A DNA stretch of 64,000 nt from an uncultured Prevotellaceae bacterium (GTDB taxonomy: Bacteria; Bacteroidota; Bacteroidia; Bacteroidales; Bacteroidaceae): contig CACZBS010000011.1 in assembly GCA_902779455.1 (NCBI GenBank), positions 62,001 to 126,000 of the forward strand, in the 5' to 3' direction. The notes beneath the pieces were generated by a model. That model saw only the letters and a program-made list of their open reading frames with translations. It did no database searches and was not told the origin of the DNA. This document shows positions 46,126 to 57,072 of the stretch, piece by piece (the first letter of the stretch is position 1; each line of letters begins with the position of its first letter). A program made the translations under genes and the position numbers.

Positions 46126-46172
46126 AAAATTACTAAAAATTATCCGAATTCGAATGTTTTTTAGTAATTTTG
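46126..46172. promoter_or_regulatory. Symmetric divergent promoter region polA/prenyl synthase
   Basis: AAAATTACTAAAAA (46126-46139) is the exact complement of TTTTTAGTAATTTT (46158-46171). The plus arm contains TAATTTTG (46165-46172); the minus arm TAATTTTA serves polA. ATTCGAAT lies at the axis. It could be overlapping -7 boxes or an operator. Confidence 0.6.
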
Positions 46173-46189
46173 TATCGAAAATTAAGATC

Positions 46190-47164
46190 ATGGATTACAT
46201 ATCAACCATCATTCAGCCCATTGAGGCAGACTTGGAGGAGTTTAAGCGACGCTTCCACAACTCGTTGGCCCACTCGAACGGACTGCTGCAGAGCGCCCTC
46301 GACCATATCCGCAGCCGCGCCGGCAAGCAGATGCGCCCGATGCTGACGCTGCTGACGGCCAAGAACTACGGCCAGATCTCGGACATGACGCACTACGCGA
46401 CGGTGGCACTGGAGCTGCTCCATACGGCCAGCCTGGTGCACGACGACGTCGTCGACGAGAGCAGCGAGCGCCGCGGACTGCCCTCGATGAATGCGGCCTA
46501 TAACAACAAGGTGGCGGTGCTCGTGGGCGACTATGTGCTGTCGACGTGTCTGCTCAACGCGTCCATCGCCCGCAATCATCAGATCATGTACACGCTCTCG
46601 CAACTGGGCCAGACGCTGGCCGCGGGCGAGATCCTGCAGCTGCAGAACATCGAGAGCGACGTGCTGTCCGAGGACGTCTACTATCAGGTGATCCATCAGA
46701 AGACGGCAGCCCTCTTCGGCGCCTGCTCGGCGATAGGGGCGATGTCGGTGGATGCGCCGGAAAATGAGGTTGAGGCGGCCAAAAAGTTCGGCCACGACAT
46801 CGGTATGATCTTCCAGATCCGCGACGATATCTTCGACTATTCCAACTCCCACGAGATCGGCAAGCCTACGGGCAACGACATGATTGAGGGCAAGCTGACC
46901 CTGCCGGCCATCTACGCCCTGAACCATACGGATTTCGAGCCGATGAAGGCGCTGGCGCGTAAGGTGAAGGCCCGCAGCATCAATCTCGATGAAATCGCTG
47001 TTTTAGTGGAGTTTACCAAGCGCAACGGCGGCATCGAGTATGCCCAGCAGAAGATGGACGAGATAGCCCGCGACGCCCACCGATACATCGAGGACCACGT
47101 CAAGCCGGAACTGCAAGAGTCGTTCTCGGCCTACGTGGATTTCGTGATTCAGCGCCGCAGCTGA
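46190..47164 (+). CDS. ispB: All-trans polyprenyl diphosphate synthase
   Basis: 324 aa from the ATG at 46190. First Asp-rich motif LVHDDVVDE and second QIRDDIFDY flank the active site that adds isopentenyl units head-to-tail; GKQMRPML binds diphosphate. The product is probably the octaprenyl-type side chain of menaquinone, since no short-chain bulky residues are evident before the first DDxxD. Menaquinone would serve the sdhCAB complex at 54325. Product length is inferred. Confidence 0.9.
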   Translation: MDYISTIIQPIEADLEEFKRRFHNSLAHSNGLLQSALDHIRSRAGKQMRPMLTLLTAKNYGQISDMTHYATVALELLHTASLVHDDVVDESSERRGLPSMNAAYNNKVAVLVGDYVLSTCLLNASIARNHQIMYTLSQLGQTLAAGEILQLQNIESDVLSEDVYYQVIHQKTAALFGACSAIGAMSVDAPENEVEAAKKFGHDIGMIFQIRDDIFDYSNSHEIGKPTGNDMIEGKLTLPAIYALNHTDFEPMKALARKVKARSINLDEIAVLVEFTKRNGGIEYAQQKMDEIARDAHRYIEDHVKPELQESFSAYVDFVIQRRS

Positions 47165-47192
47165 CGGACGATAATAAAAGGGAAAAAATAGT

Positions 47193-47234
47193 GAGGAGTT
47201 TAGGATGCCAAACGGCCCTAAACTCCTCTTTTCT
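47193..47234 (+). terminator. Intrinsic terminator between ispB and deoC
   Basis: GAGGAGTTTAGG (47193-47204) pairs with CCTAAACTCCTC (47217-47228), followed by TTTTCTTT; the other side has AAAAAATA, so it can serve both convergent genes. Confidence 0.85.
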
Positions 47235-47238
47235 TTGA

Positions 47239-48186
47239 TCAGAAGAACTTGGTCTCCTCGCCAACGACCTCGCTCAGCAGGAGGTTGGCCAGGCGGCTCG
47301 TGCCCAGACGGAGGTATTTGTTGGTGAGCCAGCGCTCGCCCAGGACCTCTTTCACGATGGTGTAGTAGATCAGTGCGTCCATGACGGAGTTAAGGCCGCC
47401 AGCGGGCTTAAAACCGATCATAATGCCCGTTTCATCGTAGTATTCCTTGATGGCCTGACACATGACGTAGGCTGCCTCGGGCGTGGCGGCCGGCTCCAGC
47501 TTTCCTGTAGACGTCTTGATGTAATCGGCTCCGGCATATATCGATAGAATCGAGGCTTTTTTGATGTTCGACGCCGTTTTCAGACAGCCCGTCTCGAGGA
47601 TCACCTTCATGTCGTGGTCGCCGCAGGCTTCCTTCTGCTGCTGGATCTCGTCGACGACGGTCTCGTAGTCGCCGGCCAGGAAGGCCCCGACGGGCATGAC
47701 GATGTCGATCTCCGTGGCGCCGTCCTTGATGGCCAGCTGGGTCTCGATGGTCTTGATCTCAATAAGGCTCTGCGAGGAGGGGAACGAACCGCTGACGCAG
47801 GCAATCTCGACGCCCTCCACCTCGAGCGTCTCGCTGACGGTGCGGGCGAAGCGGGGATAGACGCAGATGGTGGCCACGTGGGGCAGGGTGGGGTAGGCCT
47901 CCTCAAACTGGTTCACCTTCTCTGTAAAGGCGAGCACCGACTCGTCTGAGTCAGTGGTCTTTAGCGTGGTCAGCTCAACGCTGCCCATGAGGAATCGCTT
48001 CACCTCGGGCGTGTCGTTCTCGTGCACCTTCTCGGCGATGATGCGTTTCACGGCCTCGCGGACGTCCTCGTCCTTGACGTCGAGGTCATACTTACTCAGG
48101 GCCTGTTCGATGATGCTGACAGGCTTTTCGTGGTCATGGTGGTGATGCTCATGACCGCATTCGCAATGATCGTGATGTTCTGCCAT
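47239..48186 (-). CDS. deoC: Deoxyribose-phosphate aldolase with His-rich N-terminus
   Basis: 315 aa. It cleaves deoxyribose 5-phosphate to glyceraldehyde 3-phosphate and acetaldehyde. Schiff-base K224 is in GADYIKTSTGK, the second lysine K260 in IGFKPAGGL, and D161 in EIDIVMPVGAF. The first 20 residues contain eight His and two Cys (HHDHCECGHEHHHHDH), outside the aldolase fold and metal-binding in look. Last gene of the mnmG-to-deoC block, 15 bases after the MazG-type gene. Confidence 0.95.
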   Translation of the reverse strand: MAEHHDHCECGHEHHHHDHEKPVSIIEQALSKYDLDVKDEDVREAVKRIIAEKVHENDTPEVKRFLMGSVELTTLKTTDSDESVLAFTEKVNQFEEAYPTLPHVATICVYPRFARTVSETLEVEGVEIACVSGSFPSSQSLIEIKTIETQLAIKDGATEIDIVMPVGAFLAGDYETVVDEIQQQKEACGDHDMKVILETGCLKTASNIKKASILSIYAGADYIKTSTGKLEPAATPEAAYVMCQAIKEYYDETGIMIGFKPAGGLNSVMDALIYYTIVKEVLGERWLTNKYLRLGTSRLANLLLSEVVGEETKFF

Positions 48187-48201
48187 AATGCTGATGTTTT
48201 T

Positions 48202-48528
48202 TTATGCTTTAAGTTTAGGGTTTGCTATGTGTCGCAGCGCGTCGCGCCGCGTCTTTTTCTCAAGGTTCTTGCGGAATTCTTCGGTCAGGTCGACACCCGT
48301 CTGGTTGGCCAGGCAGATGAGCACCCACAGCACGTCGGCCATCTCGTCGCCGAGGTTCTCCTTCTCGCCCGGCTTGAACGACTGGTCGCCGTATTTGCGG
48401 GCCATGATGCGGGCCAGCTCGCCCACCTCCTCGGTCAGGACGGCCATGTTGGTGAGCTCTGAGAAATAGCGCACGCCGTACTCGTGGATCCACTGGTCGA
48501 CGGCCTCTTGGGCTTCTTTGATGGTCAT
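48202..48528 (-). CDS. MazG-like nucleotide pyrophosphohydrolase
   Basis: 108 aa single-domain member of the all-alpha NTP pyrophosphatase superfamily. Metal-binding acidic motifs: LTEEVGELARI (ExxE) and ENLGDEMADVLWVL (ExxD). Such enzymes clear aberrant dNTPs such as dCTP or 8-oxo forms; the substrate cannot be read here. Four bases separate it from dtd and 15 from deoC, a common Bacteroidales cluster. Confidence 0.9.
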   Translation of the reverse strand: MTIKEAQEAVDQWIHEYGVRYFSELTNMAVLTEEVGELARIMARKYGDQSFKPGEKENLGDEMADVLWVLICLANQTGVDLTEEFRKNLEKKTRRDALRHIANPKLKA

Positions 48529-48532
48529 GGGT

Positions 48533-48985
48533 TTATTCCTTGTTTTTAGTGTCCATACAGATGGTGACGGGCCCGTCGTTGACGAGCGCGACCTGCATGT
48601 AGGCGCCGAACTCGCCCGTGCCGCAGGGGCGCCCCATTTCCTCGCTCAGACGGGCGCAGAAATGCTCGTAGAGGGGCACGCTGATCTCATGGCGTGCAGC
48701 ACGCAACCAGGAGGGGCGGTTGCCTTTCTTATAGCTCGCAAACAGCGTGAACTGGCTGACGACCAGGGCCTCGCCGCCAACGTCCATGATGGAGCGGTTC
48801 ATGACGCCCTCAGCGTCGTCGAAGACGCGCAGGTTGACAATCTTGCGGACGAGCCATTCCACGTCGTCCTGGGTGTCGTCCTCGCAGACGCCGAGCAGGA
48901 TCAGGAAGCCCGGTCCGATGGCGGATTTCTGTTGGCCGCCGATGCTGACCGAGGCCTCTGTAACTCTTTGAATAACAGTTCTCAT
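48533..48985 (-). CDS. dtd: D-aminoacyl-tRNA deacylase
   Basis: 150 aa. It removes D-amino acids and glycine wrongly attached to tRNA. The two signature motifs are [17 protein letters not shown] and the C-terminal VNDGPVT (the NxGPxT chirality-selective motif); [15 protein letters not shown] is the typical start. A TAACTTTG box at 48997-48990 lies only four bases before the ATG, suggesting an almost leaderless transcript. Otherwise it is read through from uvrC 26 bases upstream. Confidence 0.96.
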   Translation of the reverse strand: MRTVIQRVTEASVSIGGQQKSAIGPGFLILLGVCEDDTQDDVEWLVRKIVNLRVFDDAEGVMNRSIMDVGGEALVVSQFTLFASYKKGNRPSWLRAARHEISVPLYEHFCARLSEEMGRPCGTGEFGAYMQVALVNDGPVTICMDTKNKE

Positions 48986-49011
48986 AGTGCAAAGTTACGA
49001 CTTTTTCCTGA

Positions 49012-50844
49012 TTATTCCAAATCTTTATGGAAGTAATCGTAGATGATGCGGGCCTTAGAGGCTCCGACGATGTTGCTAAGTGCTTGAATATCAGCTTCTT
49101 TAATACGTTTTACGCTCTTCAGGGCCACGATCAGCGCGTACTTTGTCTTCGGACCGATGCCGCGGATCTCGTCGAGCTCGGAGTGGAGGGCGTGTTTCGA
49201 GCGTTTCTCGCGGTGGAAGGTGATGGCAAAGCGGTGCACCTCGTCCTGCAGCCGTGTCAGCACGTGGAAGAGCTCGGAGTCGGTCTTCAGGGCGACGGTC
49301 ATCGGGGGGAAGCCGTAGAGCAGTTCGTTGGTGCGGTGGCGGTCGTTCTTGGCCAGTCCGGCGATGGGGATGTCGAGGTTGAGCTCGTCCTGGATGACCT
49401 CGCGGATGACCTCCATCTGGCCCTTTCCACCGTCGGCTACGATGAGGTCGGGCAGGGCCTGATGCTCCTCCACCAGACGGCTGTAGCGGCGCCTGACGAC
49501 CTCCTTCATCGAGGCGTAATCGTCCGGCCCGACGACCGTTTTGATGTTGTAGCGCTTATAGTCCTGCTTCGATGGCTTCATCTTCTTGAAGACTACGCAG
49601 GCGGCCACGGCGTCGGTGCCGGAGATGTTGGAGTTGTCGAAACACTCTATCTGGTAGGGCAGTTTCGGCAGCCCCAGTTTCTCCTGCAACTCCTTCATCA
49701 GACGCACCTGTTTCTGCTCCGGATTGAGCTTCTCGGCCTGCTTCAGACGGTCGAACTTATACTGCTTTCCGTTCATTTCCGACAGCTCCAGAAGGGTCTT
49801 TTTGTCGCCCCGCTGAGGGATGGTGAACGTCACGCCGTCGAGCTCCATCTGGGGGTCGAAGGGCACGACGATCTCCTTCGACGTGCTGTTGAATCGCGTC
49901 CGCATTTCGGCGATGCCCAGCTGCAGCAGCTCCACCTCGCTCTCGTCCATTTTCTTCTTGAATTCAAACGTGAACGACTGGTTGATGGCGCCGTTGGCCA
50001 CGTGGATATAGTTGATGAAAGCCGTCTTTTCGTCGTTGGTGATCGTCAGCACGTCGACGTTGTCGATCGTATGGCTGACCACCTCGCTCTTGCTCACAAA
50101 CGAGTCGATCAGGAGGTATTTGCGCTTGATCTCCTCAGCCTCCTCGAACCGCAGTTCCTCGGCCAGCTGCTGCATCTCGTCGCGCATGTCGCGGAGCACC
50201 TTGCGGGTGTTTCCTTTAAGGATCTCGCGGGCCTGGGCGATGTTCTTCTGATAGTCGTCGTAGAGCTGTTTGCCGACGCAGGGACCGCCGCAGTTCTTGA
50301 TGTGATATTCCAGGCAGACTTGATACTTCTTGGCCTCCACGCCCTCCCTTGTCATCGGCTGACGGCAGGTGCGGGGGCGATAGAGCTTATTGATCAGCTC
50401 CAGGACGGCATACATCGACGAGATGTGAGAGTAGGGGCCATAGTAGGTGCCCCACTTCTTGTTGATGTTGCGGGTCTTGAAGATGCGTGGGAAGGGCTCG
50501 TTGGTGACGCAGATGGAAGGGTAGGTCTTGCCGTCCTTCAGCAGAACGTTGTAGCGCGGATTGTACTTCTTGATGAGCGAATTTTCAAGCAGGAGGGCGT
50601 CCTCCTCCGTGTTGACGACGGTGTAGCTGATGTCGTGGATCTTCGAGACGAGCACCTTCGTCTTGAAGCGGTCGACCTCCGTGTGGAAATAAGAGGAGAC
50701 GCGGGCCTTCAGGTTCTTGGCCTTGCCGACGTAGATGATGGTCCCCTCAGCGTCGTAGTACTGATAGCTGCCGGGCTTCTCCGGCAGACTAGCCACGATG
50801 CCCTTGAGGTAGGTCAGCCGCTTGGCGTTTTCTTCTTTTGTCAT
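49012..50844 (-). CDS. uvrC: Excinuclease ABC subunit C
   Basis: 610 aa. It makes both incisions in nucleotide excision repair with UvrB. The N-terminal GIY-YIG nuclease contains GSYQYYDAEGTIIYVGKAKNLKARV, a Cys-rich stretch CLEYHIKNCGGPC follows, the UvrB-binding UVR motif is at about 200-235, the C-terminal RNase H-like nuclease has IECFDNSNISGTDAVAACVVF and IVADGGKGQ, and the helix-hairpin-helix ends ELDEIRGIGPKTKYALIVAL. Complete. Confidence 0.97.
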   Translation of the reverse strand: MTKEENAKRLTYLKGIVASLPEKPGSYQYYDAEGTIIYVGKAKNLKARVSSYFHTEVDRFKTKVLVSKIHDISYTVVNTEEDALLLENSLIKKYNPRYNVLLKDGKTYPSICVTNEPFPRIFKTRNINKKWGTYYGPYSHISSMYAVLELINKLYRPRTCRQPMTREGVEAKKYQVCLEYHIKNCGGPCVGKQLYDDYQKNIAQAREILKGNTRKVLRDMRDEMQQLAEELRFEEAEEIKRKYLLIDSFVSKSEVVSHTIDNVDVLTITNDEKTAFINYIHVANGAINQSFTFEFKKKMDESEVELLQLGIAEMRTRFNSTSKEIVVPFDPQMELDGVTFTIPQRGDKKTLLELSEMNGKQYKFDRLKQAEKLNPEQKQVRLMKELQEKLGLPKLPYQIECFDNSNISGTDAVAACVVFKKMKPSKQDYKRYNIKTVVGPDDYASMKEVVRRRYSRLVEEHQALPDLIVADGGKGQMEVIREVIQDELNLDIPIAGLAKNDRHRTNELLYGFPPMTVALKTDSELFHVLTRLQDEVHRFAITFHREKRSKHALHSELDEIRGIGPKTKYALIVALKSVKRIKEADIQALSNIVGASKARIIYDYFHKDLE

Positions 50845-50884
50845 TCGCTCAAAGTCCTTTATTTACAATGGTTTTGAGGTTTTC

Positions 50885-50900
50885 TGTTTCACGTGAAACT
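50885..50900. promoter_or_regulatory. parS: parS-like ParB binding site 1
   Basis: TGTTTCACGTGAAACT matches the bacterial parS consensus TGTTNCACGTGAAACA at 15 of 16 positions and overlaps the apt stop codon. Confidence 0.8.
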
Positions 50901-51429
50901 AAACCGTGATCAGGGTCGTGATGTCCGTGCCGGGCTCGAAGGCGTCGCGTCCGTGGAGGCCTTCGTCGGTGATCTCGATGATGAAGTTGACGTAGATGGC
51001 CTTGGGGTTGAACTTCTTCACGAGGTTGTAGGCGGCGCGCATGGTGCCTCCTGTGGCGAGGAGGTCGTCGTGGAGCAGGACGACGTCGGTTTCATCGATG
51101 GCGTCCTGGTGGATCTCGATGGTGTCGGTGCCGTATTCTTTGGTGTAGCTCTCCTGGACGGTGGCGGCAGGGAGCTTGCCGGGCTTGCGGCAGAGGACGA
51201 CGCCGGCTCCGAGGCGGACGGCGAGTGCGGAGGCAATGACGAAGCCGCGGCTCTCGATGCCGACGATCTTGGTGATGCCCTTGTCCTTGTAGATGTCGTA
51301 GAGTTCGTCGACCATGATCTGCAGGCAGTCGTGGTTCTTGAAAAGGGTGGTGACGTCGCGGAAGTTGATGCCGGGCTGGGGGAAATCTGGGATGCAGCGC
51401 AGATTGTCCATCAATACTTTGTTGTTCAT
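50899..51429 (-). CDS. apt: Adenine phosphoribosyltransferase
   Basis: 176 aa. It converts adenine and PRPP to AMP. Marks: IPDFPQPGINFRDVTTL, GIESRGFVIASALA, RKPGKLPA and the PRPP loop HDDLLATGGTM with D121/D122. Length and order are typical. Located between two parS-like sites in the mnmG-apt-uvrC order. Confidence 0.97.
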   Translation of the reverse strand: MNNKVLMDNLRCIPDFPQPGINFRDVTTLFKNHDCLQIMVDELYDIYKDKGITKIVGIESRGFVIASALAVRLGAGVVLCRKPGKLPAATVQESYTKEYGTDTIEIHQDAIDETDVVLLHDDLLATGGTMRAAYNLVKKFNPKAIYVNFIIEITDEGLHGRDAFEPGTDITTLITV

Positions 51430-51463
51430 TTTCAGTGGGTTATGTTAAGGGTTATTTGTTGTT

Positions 51464-51479
51464 TGTTTCACGTGGAACG
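51464..51479. promoter_or_regulatory. parS: parS-like ParB binding site 2
   Basis: TGTTTCACGTGGAACG matches TGTTNCACGTGNAACA at 15 of 16 positions. 579 bases from site 1, in the apt-mnmG gap. Confidence 0.72.
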
Positions 51480-51485
51480 TTGGTC

Positions 51486-51519
51486 GTTGCGGCACTGCCG
51501 CAACGCACCGGACGGGAAG
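51486..51519. repeat. Family D hairpin between apt and mnmG
   Basis: GTTGCGGCA-C-TGCCGCAAC at 51486-51504 followed by GCACCGGACGGGAAG. It begins seven bases after parS site 2. A G/A-rich tract runs on to the mnmG stop. Confidence 0.9.
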
Positions 51520-51610
51520 CGGCAGAGAGGGAGCCGAGGGCGAGAGAGCGCGCCGAGGGAGGGAGCGAGGCGGCGGGCGGCGGGATGGGGCTCGGCTCGG
51601 GGCGGCTTTG

Positions 51611-53644
<2,034 letters not shown>

Positions 53645-53667
53645 TGTCGGATGAAAATTTTCGCTTG

Positions 53668-53675
53668 CAAAGTTA
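53668..53675 (-). promoter_or_regulatory. -7 element of mnmG promoter
   Basis: TAACTTTG on the minus strand, 24 bases before ATG 53644. It rules out the longer N-terminal reading through the repeats. Confidence 0.65.
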
Positions 53676-53744
53676 CGAAATAAAATCGGGCCGCGGGCTG
53701 CGTGGGGCAAAAGTTTTGCTGTTAAATAATTATAATGGCTGTCA

Positions 53745-53938
53745 TTTTTGTTTACAATGGAGGCGCGGTGGCGGCATAAAGGGGTGCTTCTCGGCGGGAA
53801 AAGGACCGCTTCTCGAGGGGAAAAGCGCCGCTTCTCGAGGGGAAAAGGACCGCTTCTTTTTCTGTGGGCGGTTATGGCGTTGAACCACAGCGGGTTGTGA
53901 TTTCTTGACGTCTTGCTGCGATTTTTCTTTACAAGGAG
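53745..53938. repeat. Family C palindromic element (copy 6)
   Basis: GTGCTTCTCGG, AAAGGACCGCTTCTCG, AAAGCGCCGCTTCTCG and AAAGGACCGCTTC at 53785-53858, then GTTGAACCACAGCGGG and CTGCGATTTTTCTTTACAAG (53918-53937) as the conserved end. Confidence 0.76.
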
Positions 53939-53940
53939 GG

Positions 53941-54120
53941 GGACGTTGCGGCAATGCCGCAACGCACCGGACGGGAGGAGGCGGCGGAGGGGGCTGCGAG
54001 GAGACGGCGGGCCCGGCGGAAAAGCGGGGGACGTTGCGGCAATGCCGCAACGCACCGGACGGGAAGAGGCGGCGGAGGGGGCCTGCGAGGAGGCGGCGGC
54101 GTGGCCACGGGGCGGGGCGG
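53941..54120. repeat. Two family D hairpins in an 88-bp direct repeat
   Basis: GTTGCGGCAATGCCGCAAC at 53945-53963 and again at 54033-54051, both preceded by GGAC, both with tail GCACCGGACGGG and then GCGGCGGAGGGGGC. The unit is about 70 bp nearly identical, offset 88 bp. No gene here. Confidence 0.9.
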
Positions 54121-54174
54121 TCTGCTTTGAAACGGTATAAATAGCGCATTAAATGGAATTTCGGGCCGAAAATT

Positions 54175-54205
54175 TTGGTTATGTCATAATTTTGTAGTAA
54201 TTTTG
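54175..54205 (+). promoter_or_regulatory. Promoter of sdhCAB
   Basis: TTG at 54175-54177, 20 bases, TAATTTTG at 54198-54205; a second TAATTTTG lies at 54187-54194. About 120 bases of AT-rich leader follow, with no clear riboswitch. Confidence 0.7.
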
Positions 54206-54324
54206 TGGCCACAATACGTGCGTATATACTAATAACATGGTATTTACCTTGCATCCCGTGAGGGCCTGAAGCGTATCTATAAAAACATTCAATCAATATC
54301 TAATCAATTAAATTTCAACAACTT

Positions 54325-55050
54325 ATGTGGTTATTAAAATCATCTATCGGTCGTAAAGTTGTTATGTCTGTGACGGGCATAGCGCTGATCTTGTTCCTGA
54401 CATTCCACTGTTGCATGAACATCGCGGCGCTCTTCTCCGGCGAGGCTTACAACACGATTTGTGAATTGCTCGGCGCCAACTGGTATGCCGTGGTTGCAAC
54501 GATGGGTCTGGCCCTGCTGGCTGTGATCCACATCGTCTATGCTTTCATTCTGACGGCTCAGAACCGCCGTGCCCGTGGCGACAACCGCTACGAGGTGTCG
54601 ACGACGGTTAATGCCGGCAAGGTGGAGTGGGCCTCGAAGAACATGCTCGTGCTGGGCATCATCATCCTTCTGGGTCTGCTGCTTCACCTGTTCAACTTCT
54701 GGTACAACATGATGTTTGCCGAGTTGTTCCCCTCGATTCACTACGATCCCGCTCCTGCCGACGGTTTCGGCAAGATTGTGTCGACGTTCTCGAACCCCAT
54801 CTTCGTGGTGCTCTACGTCATCTGGATCGTGGCCATCTGGTTCCATCTCTCCCACGGTTTCTGGTCAGCCATCCACACGCTGGGCTGGAGCGGCAAGATC
54901 TGGCAGAAGCGCTGGCAGTGCATCGGTCTGGTCTACGTGACGCTGCTCATGCTGTGCTTCCTAGTTGTCGTGCTGGCCTTCGCCTTCGGTTGCGCTCCGA
55001 GCCTTTGCGGCGGTTGCTGCGGCGGCGGTGCCTGCTGTGGCGGCTGTTAA
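54325..55050 (+). CDS. sdhC: Succinate dehydrogenase/fumarate reductase cytochrome b subunit with Cys-rich tail
   Basis: 241 aa, five membrane helices. SSIGRKVVMSVTGIALILFLTFHCCMN, LALLAVIHIVYAFILTAQNRRAR and WFHLSHGFWSAIHTLGW place heme-ligand His residues as in the B-type diheme subunit of Wolinella and Bacteroides. It anchors the complex and exchanges electrons with menaquinone. The final 19 residues (CAPSLCGGCCGGGACCGGC) hold seven Cys and are outside the usual fold. First gene of sdhCAB. Confidence 0.94.
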   Translation: MWLLKSSIGRKVVMSVTGIALILFLTFHCCMNIAALFSGEAYNTICELLGANWYAVVATMGLALLAVIHIVYAFILTAQNRRARGDNRYEVSTTVNAGKVEWASKNMLVLGIIILLGLLLHLFNFWYNMMFAELFPSIHYDPAPADGFGKIVSTFSNPIFVVLYVIWIVAIWFHLSHGFWSAIHTLGWSGKIWQKRWQCIGLVYVTLLMLCFLVVVLAFAFGCAPSLCGGCCGGGACCGGC

Positions 55051-55087
55051 TGAATTGAATATTGAATATTGAAAATTGAAAATTATT

Positions 55088-57067
55088 ATGGCAAAAGTAA
55101 TTGATTCAAAGATTCCCGCAGGTCCCGTGCCTGAGAAATGGAAGGAATATAAGGCTCATCAGCGTCTGGTCAACCCGAAGAACAAGCTGAAGCTCGACGT
55201 CATCGTTGTCGGCACCGGTCTGGCTGGCGCCTCGGCTGCCGCCAGCCTCGGCGAGATGGGCTTCAACGTCATCAACCTGTGCATTCAGGACTCTCCCCGT
55301 CGCGCCCACTCGATTGCCGCCCAGGGCGGTATCAACGCTGCCAAGTGCTATCAGAACGACGGCGACTCGGTCTATCGTCTGTTCTACGACACGGTGAAGG
55401 GCGGCGACTATCGTGCCCGCGAGGCCAACGTCTATCGTCTGGCTGAGGTGTCGAACAACATCATCGACCAGTGCGTGGCTCAGGGTGTTCCCTTCGCCCG
55501 TGAGTATGGCGGCATGCTGGCCAACCGCTCGTTCGGCGGTGCCCAGGTGAGCCGCACGTTCTATGCCAAGGGTCAGACGGGCCAGCAGCTGCTGCTCGGC
55601 GCCTACAGCTCGCTGAGCTGCCAGGTGGAGGCCAAGAAGGTGAAGCTCTACACGCGTTATGAGATGGAGGACGTCGTCATCGTCGACGGCCGCGCCCGCG
55701 GCATCATCGCCAAGAACCTCGTCACCGGTAAGCTGGAGCGCTTCTCGGCCAACGCCGTGGTCATCGCCACCGGCGGTTATGGCAACACCTACTTCCTCTC
55801 GACGAACGCCATGGGCTGCAACTGCACCGCTGCCGTCCAGTGCTATCGCAAGGGAGCATATTTTGCTAACCCCTCCTATGTCCAGATTCACCCCACCTGC
55901 ATCCCCGTCCACGGCGACAAGCAGTCGAAGCTGACCCTGATGTCAGAGTCGCTCCGCAACGACGGCCGCATCTGGGTGCCCAAGAAGCTGGAGGACGCCA
56001 AGGCCCTTCAGGCCGGCACGAAGCAGGGATGGGAGATTCCCGAGGAGGACCGCGACTACTATCTGGAGCGCCGCTATCCCGCATTCGGTAACCTCGTGCC
56101 CCGCGACGTCGCCTCGCGTGCCGCCAAGGAGCGCTGCGACAAGGGCTACGGCGTGAACAACACCGGTCTGGCCGTGTTCCTCGACTTCTCTGAGTCGATC
56201 AACCGCCTCGGCCTCGACGTCATCATGCAGCGCTACGGCAACCTCTTCGAGATGTACGAGGAGATCACGGACGTGTTCCCCGGCGACGTGGCCAACGAGA
56301 TCAACGGCGTGAAGTATTACAAGCCCATGATGATCTATCCCGCCATCCACTACACCATGGGCGGCATCTGGGTCGACTATGAGCTGCAGACCTCCATCCC
56401 CGGCCTGTTCGCCATCGGCGAGTGCAACTTCTCCGACCACGGCGCCAACCGCCTCGGCGCATCGGCCCTGATGCAGGGTCTGGCCGACGGCTACTTCGTG
56501 CTGCCTTACACCATCCAGAACTACCTGGCCGACCAGGCCGTATGGCCGAAGGTCTCCACCGACCGTCCCGAGTTCGCCGAGGCCGAGAAGGGCGTCAACG
56601 CTGAGCTCGACCGCCTGCTCAACATCAAGGGCAAGCGCTCCGTCGACAGCATCCACAAGGAGCTGGGCCACATCATGTGGGAGTACGTCGGCATGGGCCG
56701 CACCGCCGAGGGCCTGAAGACCGGTCTGAAGAAGATGCACGACCTGGAGAAGGAGTTCGACACCAACCTCTTCGTGCCCGGCACGAAGGAGGGTCTCAAC
56801 GTCGAGCTCGACAAGGCCGTCCACCTGCGCGACTTCTTCACCATGGGTCAGCTCGTCGCCTTCGACGCCCTGAGCCGTAACGAGTCGTGCGGCGGCCACT
56901 TCCGCGAGGAATACCAGACGGAGGAAGGCGAGGCCAAGCGCGACGACGAGAACTACTTCTACGTCGGCTGCTGGGAGTACAAGGGCAAGGGCAACGAGCC
57001 CGAGCTCATCAAGGAGCCGCTGGAGTATGAAGCAATCAAAGTACAAACCCGTAACTATAAGAATTAA
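55088..57067 (+). CDS. sdhA: Succinate dehydrogenase/fumarate reductase flavoprotein subunit
   Basis: 659 aa from the ATG at 55088. FAD-binding [22 protein letters not shown]. Covalent-FAD His in [18 protein letters not shown]. Active-site region [34 protein letters not shown] and the C-terminal [27 protein letters not shown]. In anaerobic Bacteroidota this enzyme mostly reduces fumarate to succinate. Followed after 5 bases by sdhB. Confidence 0.97.
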   Translation: MAKVIDSKIPAGPVPEKWKEYKAHQRLVNPKNKLKLDVIVVGTGLAGASAAASLGEMGFNVINLCIQDSPRRAHSIAAQGGINAAKCYQNDGDSVYRLFYDTVKGGDYRAREANVYRLAEVSNNIIDQCVAQGVPFAREYGGMLANRSFGGAQVSRTFYAKGQTGQQLLLGAYSSLSCQVEAKKVKLYTRYEMEDVVIVDGRARGIIAKNLVTGKLERFSANAVVIATGGYGNTYFLSTNAMGCNCTAAVQCYRKGAYFANPSYVQIHPTCIPVHGDKQSKLTLMSESLRNDGRIWVPKKLEDAKALQAGTKQGWEIPEEDRDYYLERRYPAFGNLVPRDVASRAAKERCDKGYGVNNTGLAVFLDFSESINRLGLDVIMQRYGNLFEMYEEITDVFPGDVANEINGVKYYKPMMIYPAIHYTMGGIWVDYELQTSIPGLFAIGECNFSDHGANRLGASALMQGLADGYFVLPYTIQNYLADQAVWPKVSTDRPEFAEAEKGVNAELDRLLNIKGKRSVDSIHKELGHIMWEYVGMGRTAEGLKTGLKKMHDLEKEFDTNLFVPGTKEGLNVELDKAVHLRDFFTMGQLVAFDALSRNESCGGHFREEYQTEEGEAKRDDENYFYVGCWEYKGKGNEPELIKEPLEYEAIKVQTRNYKN

Positions 57068-57072
57068 AGACT

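Noticed and set aside
46105-46191. N-terminal extension of polA
   Set aside because: It runs through the divergent promoter region; MQKLFLLDAYALIYRSYYAF is the normal family start.
53645-54296. Long minus-strand open frames upstream of mnmG that would extend it or form a separate protein
   Set aside because: They consist of family C and D repeats in translation, and the -7 box at 53668-53675 places the mnmG transcript start downstream of them.
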